Part shown: positions 45,301-56,200 of the stretch, piece by piece
Layout of the letters: each line of letters begins with the position of its first letter
Position numbering within the stretch: position 1 is the first letter of the stretch
Source of the DNA: Glyphotaelius pellucidus
Taxonomy: Eukaryota; Arthropoda; Insecta; Trichoptera; Limnephilidae
Direction of reading: 5' to 3'
Length of the DNA: 64,000 bases
NCBI GenBank assembly: GCA_936435175.1
Contig: OW386537.1
Span: 12,309,537 to 12,373,536 of the forward strand
Made by a program: the position numbers and the translations under genes
Notes under the pieces: generated by a model
What the model saw: the letters and a program-made list of their open reading frames with translations, nothing else
Databases searched by the model: none
What the model was told of the DNA's origin: nothing

Positions 45301-45748
45301 AACTTAAAGTTTCTTCGTCATTGCATCGGAAATGAAATTTTGGTCAAATATATTTGGGAAACTCTGGTTTAACTTAACTCCTAACTTAAGCGGCGGAAGC
45401 GTATCGTAAACGTGTCTGACGATGATGAGGCCTTTACGATTTACGTAATTGCACATTACGTTGTTTTGTTTGATAGTCACGATGCAGCAACTTCTCGCCG
45501 GGTATGCGAGAGTACGGAGGAACATGGTGCAATGATAATGACAAGTTACTTTATTACTCTTTACGGGCTGCTTGAAGGTGGCTCGTGTCACGTGGAGGTA
45601 TTCTTAATAATGTCACTTGTCGAGGTACTTTAATCCTTATGCAATAGGGCAAAGCTTTTTTTGATCGGTAAGAGGTCCCAAAAGTTGTGCATTCAAAAAT
45701 TGATAATGTTAAAAAGTGTAAAATTCTAGCATTTCTACTTTGTACCTT
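45301..45748. other. Spacer
   Basis: Nothing recognised. Confidence 0.4.
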
Positions 45749-46505
45749 TTTTTTAGTCCCAACTGCTCCCAACCGTTTGGAGCCAGTGAAATCATTGCAT
45801 CCCCAATTACGATACGTTATAAGGCTGAAGATAAGTGGCAAGGAGAAGGAGATGGGAAGGAGGTGGGTTGGAAGGTACCCGGCTATTCAGATTTAGTCAC
45901 AAAACATGGGTAAAGCCATTTCAAACAAGGTTTCAATTCTGAATGGTGATCTTACACTCAGAGTATCTCCCAATCTGGAACACGCCGCAAATACACCTTA
46001 TATTATTTTAAATATCCTCGCTCAAAAAGAAGAAGATGGAGAGATCTAATTACGATTGTTGGAGAGAGCGCGTTAATATTTAAAACGATGAAATTGAAGC
46101 GAAAATTGTGAAAATGTGTATTAAAACACGACTCGTTTAGAATAGAGCAATAATCTCGTGGAGGTTGTCTAAAACAACAATCAAAGAAACACTGTGAATT
46201 TTTTCATACATGTAACTTGTTAAATAAAAGAGACAGACGAGAAAATAAAAATTTTCGGAGCATACGTATCGAGAGAATTTTATAAAATTTGTGTTTCGGC
46301 GTGGGGAATGTATAGATATTATCTTCAAAAATAACATATATTTTTAAGAGCTTAATAATTTCAAATGTTCAAGGGACGTTATGCAAGTAATCGGTAGAAA
46401 TTCGGCTAGTGGCGGCTTAATCAAATAAAATTTATTTGCGCACGCCGGGATTTGAGCCCACGACCTCTGGATCGCTAGTCGAGTGCTTTGCTTCTCGACC
46501 ACTTA
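45749..46505 (-). mobile_element. SINE-A split by a 400-bp insertion
   Basis: 3' part and body at 45749-46012 (T-run, 'agtcccaactgctccc', 'agccatttcaaacaagg', 'aacacgccgcaaatacacc'), and the tRNA-like head at 46424-46505 ('gcacgccgggatttgagccc'). Between them, 46013-46412 is foreign. Together they make one complete minus-strand SINE. Confidence 0.75.
46016..46140 (+). pseudogene. Relic homologous to the 10.7-10.9 kb coding fragment
   Basis: Matches the reverse complement of about 10700-10850: 'aaaaagaagaagatggagag', 'ttacgattgttggagagagc', 'gcgttaatattt', 'gaagcgaaaatt', 'atctcgtggagg'. Translation keeps KKKKMERSNYDCWRERVNI with stops afterwards. It is part of the sequence inserted into SINE-A, so this unit has moved within the genome. 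Confidence 0.5.
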
Positions 46506-48329
46506 CCACAAACCAATTTAAAAAAAATCAAGTTTACAGGGCTGAGGTAAATATGTGAAATTCTATTAGATATTTTTTTCACTTCAAGTATCCCAATATG
46601 AATTAGTAAATATTTAAATTAGGTTATTTTTAAATAGAAATAGAATTCGTCTATAAGCTACACCTTTTGTACTTATGTTTTTTTTTGTGCAATAAATGGC
46701 TTTATGAATTTTGAAAAAAAAAAATAGTCGTGCACAACTTTGATATCGATATCTGATTCGAAAAGCTCCGTACGTTGCCAGCTCACTCTATCATACAATC
46801 GTTATTGGTTTTTCTTAATGATTAATTTCAGAATTCATTTAATAAAAGACTTTATCGGCACCGTAGGACTGAATTAAAAAATGTTTCAGCATACCTGGCA
46901 CGTATAATATCTGGCATTAAAATTGTTATCGATTTAACGTATTAAGTACATTCGGAATAAGATTCATTTGAGATTGCATGGTGGCTAAGGGCTAGACTGG
47001 TTATTGACCTACATTGCGAATCAAGCTTTATAGAAAACTTCTTATACTATCCGGTTTCGCCCATGATTTGGATTCGTTGAATAATTACAGGAAATCGGTT
47101 TTGAAAATCTCGGTTTTCTTACTCTGCTTAGTAACACAATCAAAGCAATGGGGTAGAAAATATCTACGCCTCATACGTCATGTCTGGCAATGTTGTAGAT
47201 AGCTTGAACACAAGATTATGGGTCCGAGTGGTTAATTAAACAATCATTTGTTTTGCCTCATAGTAGATTTAATTTTATTTCCTTATTTAGCACACATTGA
47301 CACAATTTAATAAACAGTTCGGCGAATTATGGAAATACCAAAGACTGGAGAAAAATATGAATTTAATATTAAACAACAGATATGCACCATGTAGCTGATT
47401 CATGTTTAAAATGCAGAGGTCATTGATATCGGTAACTTAAGGAAAGAGTGAGCAGAAACTATTGGTTTTATAATGAACACACATTTTTTTAAATTTACGT
47501 TTACGTGTAACGCATTAGGAAAAACATACTGCCTAATAAGAACTGAGTGTGCGAACGGGAAAATAACTTAATTAAACCTTACTTGTAGGGTGCAGTTAAT
47601 ATCTATTGTCACCATACGTACCCAGGTCTTGTTCTCGGATTTCGTGTTTAGCTTTCAAGCTAAGCGAAAATCCACTACTACTGATTCATATAATAATGGC
47701 GGGAAAATTCTGCGGTATTTGGAATGCAATGCGCAAACGCGCGAACCAGTAAGTTTTTCCGAAAACAAACATGGCGGACGGTTGAATGACAGTAATTATT
47801 ATTTTGAATAAAATAACCATTATTTTGATGAATCTCGAATATTAAATGCCGTAGGCCCGTCAATTATTTACTGTTGCGTGTATCAGTTATGGCGTGTTTA
47901 ATGGACGATTGTCTGAGACGCTCATGAGAGTAGGTAGGTACTCCATTTGGCAACTCTTGGCGCGCGGCGAGACTCGAAAATGACTCCCAAAGCATTGTTG
48001 TCCTCGTGAGAAGTTCCCTGAGTTACGAATTTCAAAAGAATTTAGCTAGGGTCAACAATTTTAAAGTTTAATAAGCAGTCCATAAGAGCTTTCCTTTTGT
48101 TTGACGTGACTCACACCCAAATATCAAACCTGACCATTGTGACGAGTGTGACGGCATGGGCGAACTTAATTAGGATGCCTTACTCACATCCTCAATTTAT
48201 TGGGAGTCCCTAAAATAAAATAAAAAAAACAGTATTGGATTTTAACTGTCTGTATGAAAATGTCGAAAAACTCGGAAAATCGAATTACGCAAAAAAACAC
48301 AAATTCAAGATAGTCAATCATATTTCTAT
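46506..48329. other. Spacer with weak exon candidate
   Basis: No secure gene. An ATG at 47696 in context 'aataATGGCGG' opens 17 codons and reaches a donor-like A/GTAAGT at 47749, and a second 'aacATGGCGG' follows at 47769. This could be a promoter-proximal first exon, but nothing confirms it. Confidence 0.3.
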
Positions 48330-49105
48330 AGCCATTTCAGCCAACTCTGGTCTGGAGCCCCATAAAACCTGAAAAAAACCTCAACTCTGTGCAGAAACGG
48401 GCGGTCCGTTTGATAGATTCTCATATCTTCAAACGGATTGCAATCAGCATAGACGTCGGGTGGGAATGCTGTCCTTGTTCTACCGGTATTTCAATGGAGA
48501 ATGCTACGAAGAACTAACTCCTATAGCGTCGGCACCAGTGCGCAGCCGGGAAACACGCCAAACGTGCACCCAACATTTCGCTTGCTGAGGATTGGTTTGT
48601 ACTCCTGTATTTTTGTTTTTTTTTAAGCTGTAAATGACATGACAGTGTTAATTCGTTCAAAATTCAACCAAATCTGTTCTTTTACTATTAGATAGATTAA
48701 CCTTGTATTTTTAAAACATATTTATAACAATTAGTTTAAAATAATGGAAACAAAAATATAATTTTTTAAACTTCAAAATTTTTATTTCTCAATATGAGTT
48801 TTTGTGGACATAGTACAAACCAATCCTGAGCAAGCGAATTGTACACAGTCGACATTTGTCACTGAGAACGGGTTGTTTCTGCGCCTCGTTCTTGCGTTCG
48901 ACAGCTCGGCTGTGGAACGATTAGCTAGCCTCTGTGTTTCCTACCTCCTACAACATGAGCCCCGTCAAGTGGTTCCAGGTTCACTCCTTCCTTTCCATAA
49001 AAAGAGCCTCTACACAGCACCTCCAAAGATGACATAGACCTTGAGGGGATTTAATTTCCTCAGGGCCTCCTTTGTGGAGCTAATTCAAAAATATGAGAAA
49101 AACTA
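48330..49105 (+). pseudogene. LINE C-terminus and 3' UTR; tail shared with family B
   Basis: Fragments in order: LNSVQKRAVRLIDSH, LSLFYRYFNGECYEEL, then after an AT-rich insertion (48600-48800) TARLWND*LASVFPTSYNMS and a stop at about 49034. This is the Jockey-type C-terminal region. The sequence after it ('ccataaaaagagcctctac', 'ccaaagatgacatagacctt', 'gaggggatttaatttcctca', 'gtggagctaattc') is the same tail that ends family-B repeats. Confidence 0.7.
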
Positions 49106-49879
49106 TAATCATTTAAAAAATAATTTTTCACGAAATCGATGAGAAAAAAATTCACAAAATCAGGTAGAGAAAAATAGTAGATGAGGTACTTTTCTGTTGG
49201 AAAATCACAATTAAAAATCATTTTTTTCGATAAACTAAATAATTTTATCATCAAAATACGAAGACCTAAACTCTAAATTATTGTATCTCGACAGGATCAG
49301 TGATGCCAGCTTTTTATTATACAAAATTGAGATATTTTACCAAATGAAACAAATTTTTTTTTTCGGATTTAGGAGCTAAAAGTGGGACAACCTAAAATGC
49401 ACAGATCAACATTTGAAAATGTTTATTTCTGTGATATCATTCATCAACTTTTACGTACCTGATGATAAAAACCATGTATCACCCGAAAGGGAAACACTAG
49501 AGTCTCCAATTTCCCATACTATCGCGGAGTGGACGTGTCTCTATTACTTAATTTGCCCCTTCCAGTAACACTTTTATATCACTACATGTATCGCCCATCT
49601 TCGCCCAACAGTCAACCAAGTAAAGAAAAACGGCAAAAAATATTAAGAGATTACAAAATCAAGCATCTCAAATGCACATTGTTGTGTCCTTTCCAGTATG
49701 CAAATTTTAAATTTATTACTTAGTAATGAAATTACAATTAATAATGGAATAATTTTTTTCAAATGCAAATTAATTACCGAATAGTTTTTTCTAAGAATTA
49801 CCTAACTAATTATAGAGTAAGTAAAAATGATGTAAAAACTGATGTAAAAAAACAACCTAGATATCAGAGAGGGACGTCT
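49106..49879. other. AT-rich spacer
   Basis: Nothing recognised. Confidence 0.4.
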
Positions 49880-50100
49880 AAGTTTGTAAGTCAGTCTAGA
49901 GTCTTAGGAGTCGCCCGTGGACCTCGTCAATCCCACCGGCGAATGAGTGGAGCAGGCATTTGTTGACCATACGTTCAGTGGTTTGCCCTGCACTGCATTC
50001 ACATATCGCCGACTCTTTAAGGTCCCATCAATGCAATTTGTGGGCACAGCGGTTGTGGGAGCACTTTATCCGATTGATGGTGGACCAGAGTTTACGAGCC
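49880..50100 (-). pseudogene. LINE C-terminal zinc-knuckle relic
   Basis: Minus-strand reading contains LWSTINRIKCSHNRCAHKLH, a stop, then WDLKESAICECSAGQTTERM and VNKCLLHSFAGGIDEVHG. The pattern 'W..(L/I)NR.R.....R...H.WGL..S..C.CG...T..H....CP...F.GG...LH' is a well-known LINE ORF2 C-terminus (Cys-Cys-His-Cys knuckle); here the His is lost and a stop is present. Confidence 0.7.
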
Positions 50101-50620
50101 AGTGAGAACCCAGGCTGTCTCTCAGAGAACATAGTTTAAGAAATGACCGGTGAAGTTATTATTATTGATAAGAAGATGGTCTGCGTAGCAGAAATGGGTA
50201 AGTTCTTCATTTTGACGGAGGCCTCAGAGGCGTGCTTCCTTTTGAAAGTACCCGAGTTCTAGGAGGAGGTCCCGGGTCCAAGTTCTTAGGTGTGGACTGA
50301 GTGCTGCGTGCTGTTGCGGCTACTGGGATGCAAGGATTCGGCCGGAGCTGGACCTAGGAGCCGGAACCCGCACAAGAACTTGAGCCTGGACAAAAACCCT
50401 CACGATCGCTAACAGTGGTGGTTGGGGATGCCTGTGTAACAGGCATTCGGGTTCCGGGTTCGGGTCCAGGTTCTTTGGGAGTAGTCAATTTGAAAAAGTA
50501 GTAGGAGTAAGATCCGCTTCCCTTGAAGAACCTGAGTTCAAGAGCCCAGCTGAACCTACACATCGCTACTGCACAGCTGCTGCAAGAATTTAGTGTTATC
50601 TCCCAACTTAACCTTATATC
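50101..50620. other. Less AT-rich repeat-like stretch
   Basis: Higher GC than its surroundings and purine/pyrimidine-rich ('gttccgggttcgggtccagg'); probably old element DNA, possibly the upstream part of the LINE relic, but no frame could be read. Confidence 0.35.
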
Positions 50621-50628
50621 CTTTAAAG

Positions 50629-51580
50629 CATGGGTCGGAAACCTTTTGTTGTAAAAGGGCCAAATATTTTGCATGAGGTTAAGTGCGGGCCGCACTTGGG
50701 TCACATGTCATTACAGTACGTATACCTATTCCAATTAGGGAAGCGGGTATGAGTACCATTTATTGGATAACCAACACTTCTGCTAAAGGCGACCCCGAAT
50801 GGTTCGCTACATTTGGGGACTTAGCAGAGGTGCCCGGGTCCTTGCGGTTTGTCCGGGTCTTCACGGCGGACGCGTACGCCCAACAGCTGCATGGCAGGCT
50901 GGATCGGGAGAAAATGGTTGAGGGAGTCCCTTTGACTTCTTCAACCGTACTCTCTCGGAACATTGCCTTACACCGCAGAGGAGGGATGGATTCATACGTC
51001 CGTCACTCCTGGACCCACTGACCCCCAGAATCCTACCCACTCCTAATACCCTACTCCTTCCCAGAACTTCCTCTCCTTCCTTGCCTGAAGAGACCCTTCA
51101 CATCCCATCCCCATATGCCTTGAGGGGAATTACTTTCCTCAGGGTCTCCTGTGTGGAGCTAATGTAAAAAAAAACACCTACAATACTTATGATCAATATT
51201 CCAGTTTTAAACATAAAATGCTTATTGTAAATTTTTACTTTATTTATTGTAGTTAATCAAATCAATGAGATTGTTTTGGTTGCCTTTAGGTTGTAAGTTA
51301 TTTATATATTAGCTTGCATTTTTTAAATACAGCCGCTTAATATTGCGTCTAAATGTGAATCCGATAACCGAGAACAGTGTTTGTTTTTCGATAATTCAGA
51401 ATTGAAAAAGTTTGCTCACAAATAGTCCTACCAAACATTGATGAGCAAACCGGTTTTCAAAACTCAATTTGAAGTTGTATGTCACCCTGTTGTGTATGAT
51501 TTCGTCCGTCACATGCGTTGTGACGAGAGTCTTGCGGGCCGCACCAAGACGCCTCGCGGGCCACAGGTTGCCGACCCGTG
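50629..51580. mobile_element. hAT-type non-autonomous element with 8-bp target duplication
   Basis: Left end CATGGGTCGGAAACCT at 50629 and right end AGGTTGCCGACCCGTG ending 51580 form TIRs, and CTTTAAAG is duplicated exactly at 50621-50628 and 51581-51588. An 8-bp duplication plus 'CA.GGGTCGG.AACCT' ends, with 'gcgggccgcac' just inside both ends, identify a hAT element. It has no transposase. A family-B retroposon (50740-51175) is inserted in it. Confidence 0.85.
50740..51175 (+). repeat. Family B (SINE-like), longest copy
   Basis: From 'aagcgggtatgagtaccat' to 'gtggagctaatgt' and an A10 tail at 51165-51174. Its 5' half has an unbroken frame (about 50740-51020) including WITNTSAKGDPEWFATFGD and FTADAYAQQLHGRLDRE, with related but broken readings in copies at 1.1 and 61.5 kb. 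This could mean that family B descends from a coding element. The 3' half is the LINE-like tail. Confidence 0.75.
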
Positions 51581-51588
51581 CTTTAAAG

Positions 51589-53030
51589 TAATCCAGTCCT
51601 CTTAATACACTTCACTGGGGCTGTTATCGAGTATTCAGCTACGACTCCCCAGACATCTTTCCGTCTTCTCATCAATGCAGGATATCAGCATCATAGGCGT
51701 ATTGGAAATTTCTTCATTCTCTTCAATTTGCTTACGGAATTTGTGCTATCCACTTTCAAAAGCATTCACAAGTCTCCTTAAGTGGCAGTTCGCCTGTTAG
51801 TATTCCTACTAGCTCCAATTAAATAATCATTACTGATGATGGGGGATGTTGAGGGCCCCGATAAGTGACACTTTTTCATTGAAATTTGAACACAACTATT
51901 GTGACATCAATGTACAACGGGTTCAAATTCTATCTCCATTATTAAATTATTATTTATGAAAATGGGAATGACGTATTTTAGAAATTCCTAGTCATTTATA
52001 ATCAGATTGGATTGGTTGGATGTTCTATTTTCTACGTTCTGTGTGGGGTGGAAAGTTGGACACCTTACTAAGCTTTGACCTGGTAGATATATAAGCCTTT
52101 GAAATGATCAACAAATTACATTTTACATTAAGTGCAACTTTAAAAAAACTTCAGACTGTTAAAAAAACAGGCGGAAGTTGGAAATAAATTACTCCTTTGC
52201 AATATTCATCCAGAGTTGTAAAAATTTTCTAAAATTTAGAGTAGTCTGGTAAAATAAATATGTATTTTATAAACATCATTTCGTCGGTCCCCAAAAACAA
52301 TGTCGGATCTGCGAAAAATTGAAAATCCTTTTGTTTGCCTGCTGGCTTATTTTGTTGATTTAATAAGTCTGTATTTTTGCGTGCAAACCTTGACTGGCAA
52401 AAGTTTACAGATATTATTTTCATTTTATTTGAAGGTATAAGGTACATTGTGTTTTGTCTAATGGCCAGTAGAAGTGTATTGTGTAGTTTTATTGCAAAGT
52501 ATTTAAAATTTCTTTGGCCTAAAGTTGTTTTAGCAAAAAGGATAAGTAAGAGATATTATTGAATTTTTGGACTCATAAGATCTTTTTCACAATAATATAA
52601 CATTACCAGACGTACGTATGATGTATGAGGCGTACCTGACTTATTAATAATCAAGTTACCTAATCTATGTATAATTCTTGAAAAATACAACTTCTATTTT
52701 TTAATAATAATTTAAATATTTCCCGGGATTGAAAAATGCTAGCACCGTTATCTCGGTTATGAAAAAAATTCCCAGGATTATAAGCCCTAATACAGACTAA
52801 TAACTGGACAGCTGCCCAAGTAATGAAACAGAGACATAGAATAATAATAATTTTTATGATAATTGTTTTTATCACATTCACCTAGTTTTAGTTGATCTAT
52901 TCTTAAAAGAATTGTTTAAATTTGATATAAGGTTAAAATATATCTCAAGATGTCCCTTAACAGAGTATTCGCTTTGTACCAAGGCAGGGAAATGGAAAAC
53001 TCATTTAACGAAACAATGCAAATATTATAA
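51589..53030. other. AT-rich spacer downstream of EIF2B3
   Basis: No gene or repeat recognised. Confidence 0.4.
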
Positions 53031-53036
53031 TTTATT
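53031..53036 (-). terminator. Polyadenylation signal of EIF2B3
   Basis: TTTATT on plus, that is AATAAA on the coding strand, 72 bp beyond the EIF2B3 stop codon; implies a short 3' UTR of about 90-100 nt. Confidence 0.65.
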
Positions 53037-53107
53037 ATAAATAGAAGCCCAGTCTATCATTAAAAGTTTTACACAAAACATGAATAAGATTATTTGAACA
53101 AGTCACT

Positions 53108-53270
53108 TCAACCGAGGGTTATCATGTCATCATCAGTCTCCGAGTAGATCTGCTGTTGGGCTTCAGTCTTTGTTGGCACTACGAATCTTGGGCCAACTAT
53201 ACAAAGCTTCAAGGAGCAATCCGGCTCGATTGTAGCCCCCGAGTAAATAATACAGTCCTGCAAGTTGCAT
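53108..53270 (-). CDS. EIF2B3: EIF2B3 coding exon 4 (terminal)
   Basis: Residues 411-464 and TGA at 53110-53108. Ends the beta-helix (CNLQDCIIYSGATIEPDCSL, KLCIVGPRFVV) and carries a short acidic tail (SETDDDMITLG). The long intron before it (53271-55949) holds four repeat insertions yet keeps consensus splice sites. Confidence 0.92.
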
Positions 53271-56200
53271 CTGAAACAGCAAACAAAAACATCAATAATT
53301 TTCAAACCAAATTGTAAGTTTTTAATTTTTTTTTATTTTAACTTTATGAGTAAAACCTCAAATTGTAATATTTAATTAAATGAAGACAATATAAGCGAAA
53401 TTCAATCGAAAATCTGAAAACAGAAAAATCAGGAAAAGATATTGACACCTCTGGGACTCGAACCCAGGACCTCTCGCTTTCCAGGCGAACGCGCTAACCA
53501 CTGCGCCACGGTGTCGATATCCAATTCGGACATTTTTAACTGTATCATACTTCGAGTAAGAACCACCCATACTATCTTCATTTTTCTTAATGCAGTATGA
53601 TTGCAATTTGCAAGCAATTGCTATTCATCCTAGACTTGCAGAAAAGTCAATAGGTGTCGCATATTAAAATAAAATGGATAAAGACTTATCCAGACACTAT
53701 CTAGATTGCATTTAGTTCGGGTTTGAATCTTGTCCCATTCCAGTCCCAGAGGTGTCCATATCTTTTTCTGATTTTTCTGTTTTCAGATTTTCGATTGAGT
53801 TTCGCTCATATTGTCTTCATTTAATTAAATATTACAAATTGTAAGTTTTTTTAAAAACTCTCCTGAAATTAATTTTATGATGCTAAACACCAGTGGCAAA
53901 TCGAAAAAAAAAGTGAATGCTGCACTAGAGTGGTAACTGCCCGGAGCCGTTACAGTGGGAATATGGCAACCTAGATCGGGTTATGTTATGAGGCCGAGTA
54001 AAATTTATTTGTGCGATTTGTAGTCAAGGATCTTAAACGCTGGGTCACGGAGGTCGTCGAAGTACAGAGTATTGAGAAATTTACGATTCTATTGAAAATC
54101 AAAGCTGACAAAAGTAGCCTTGCTACCATAACATAATTCCATTGAATTTCATGTTTCAATTTTCACCCCTAATTTATATATACTATGTAATGAACATGCC
54201 AACATTTTCTGACCCTTTTGAAAGTATACAAGACTAAAAAGCATCTATTGTGTACGAGCGCTGTATGGTTCCAGAAGTACAAAGAAATAAATTGATCGAG
54301 TGATTGCTGAGTAGTAGTAATACAGTAAACTTTCCGACACTGCAACATGCAATTTAGATTTGAATGTGTACACAATTAGTATGTACCTCTGCATTCTAAC
54401 ACTGCTTACTTTAAAAAAACGTACCTCGGAGTGTAGACAACATAAATTATACTGCAGAATTCTTCATAATAAATACAATAATTTGGTTGCAAATTAGGGA
54501 GGGCCATTGAGTAAAATCATAACTATCACTATAAAACATCACCACAAGGAAAGCACAAAAATCATATATAAATTTACAATCAACGTGTTAAGTTATCAAC
54601 AAAGCACCGATCCCGTAATGTTTGGGCAAGTATTGAGTATTGGCAAATTGCTAGTCAATTCAAGGGAGCCTACTATACCTCAATACAAAGTACTATCCCA
54701 TGAAAACAAAGGTTTCAAAAATTTCCCCTTTTTTCCAATGAAGAAATTTCCTCACTTATTCAAATGAAAATTGGATTGTACATTCTGTGGTCTAGAAGTG
54801 GGAACTTTAGATCACATACTTTTTGGTTGTCCCATTCTAAACAAATATCCTATCTTCAATCAAGCCTTTCCTAAAATTCCCTCCCCTCCGTTCAACATCT
54901 CATCTCTTCTAAGTCTGAACTCGACTCCGATCTTCCATATAATTTTGAAATTTGCCCATGTTAATAAAATTCTCTACACATTATAAATTAAAGTCTTCTG
55001 CCGCTCCTCTGTCCGTCTGTCGATAAACTAAAAAAACGGATTTTCATGCGGTTTTCACCAATAGATAGAGTGAGTGATTCATGAGGAAGGTTTAGTATAA
55101 TTTGTCATGGTTTTATGTATACAGGTAAATTGGTTGAAATGTATAATAAACTCGAAAAAATTTGGACGGCCGGCGTAGTCTAGTGGTAAGGCTCTTTTGT
55201 CTCGCATTCCGAAGGTCGCGGGATCGAATACCGGCGTGGCAAACAAATTTTGTTCGATTAATATGTGTTATTTCACAATTTATTAGTGTAAAATAATATA
55301 TAGTATATTTGCGGCACGTTCCAGAGTGAAACATACTCTCGGTATCGCCCTGGTGTAAGACCATTGTTTAGAATTGAAACGTTGCTTGAAATGGCTTTAG
55401 CCTTGTTTGGTGACCAGATCTGAATAGCCAGGTACTTCCCACCTTCCTCTTCCCCATCTCCTTCTCCTCCCCACTACCTTCAGCCCCACAACATACCCCA
55501 ATTGGGGATGTCATAGTCTCACTGGCTCCAGACGGGAGCAGTTGGGACTCTTGTGCGGTATTCATATAAAAAAAGAAAAAAAGGAGAACATCCATATGTG
55601 GTCGACGAGCGGGCGGTGTGGATTTGATTTGTATGCAAATTAACAGATGGCAATACGAGTTAAAAGGTTGGGTAACCATCCAATATTTGGCATTGTGTTT
55701 CGTTAGCCACAGCAACGCGTGGCCGAGTCGGCTAGTAATATATAAATTCACCTTTCCTCTCTCCATAATTTGAAATGATGATCTAGAAAACCATTGAAGG
55801 GCGAAAGCCAGAAACATTAAAAAAAAAAGTAATATGTATGACATTCAATTAAAATATGTTCTGGAAAAATAAATATTGAGAAAAATAATGCATGCGAATA
55901 ATTAGTGAAGAGAGAATTTATAGTATCTAAATGAGAAAGGATAACTTACCCCTCTTTAACTGTAACATTGTTCATCAGGATGCAGTTGGTCAACCTGACT
56001 TTATTTTCTATTTTGCAATGGGTTCCCATTATTGAACACTTGATGGATGTCTTATCACTGATGATTGTCTGATCACCGACAACTGATTCTTCATCTATCT
56101 GCTTTGACTTTACATCACTGTTTGGATGTATTCTGGGGAGGGAATTGCTCTTGGCAACATCTTCCCATTTCTTGATGATCTGAAAGCAAAGTTTGATTAA

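Noticed and set aside
50683..51021. 112-codon frame as a host gene
   Set aside because: It is the 5' half of a family-B retroposon inserted in a hAT element.
53444..53515. Calling this a normal tRNA-Ser(GGA) gene
   Set aside because: It has no long variable arm, has an acceptor mismatch, and lies in a repeat cassette seen elsewhere with other tRNA-like cores.
55368..55844. 158-codon minus-strand frame overlapping EIF2B3 intron 3
   Set aside because: Most of it is antisense SINE-A sequence; no protein similarity.
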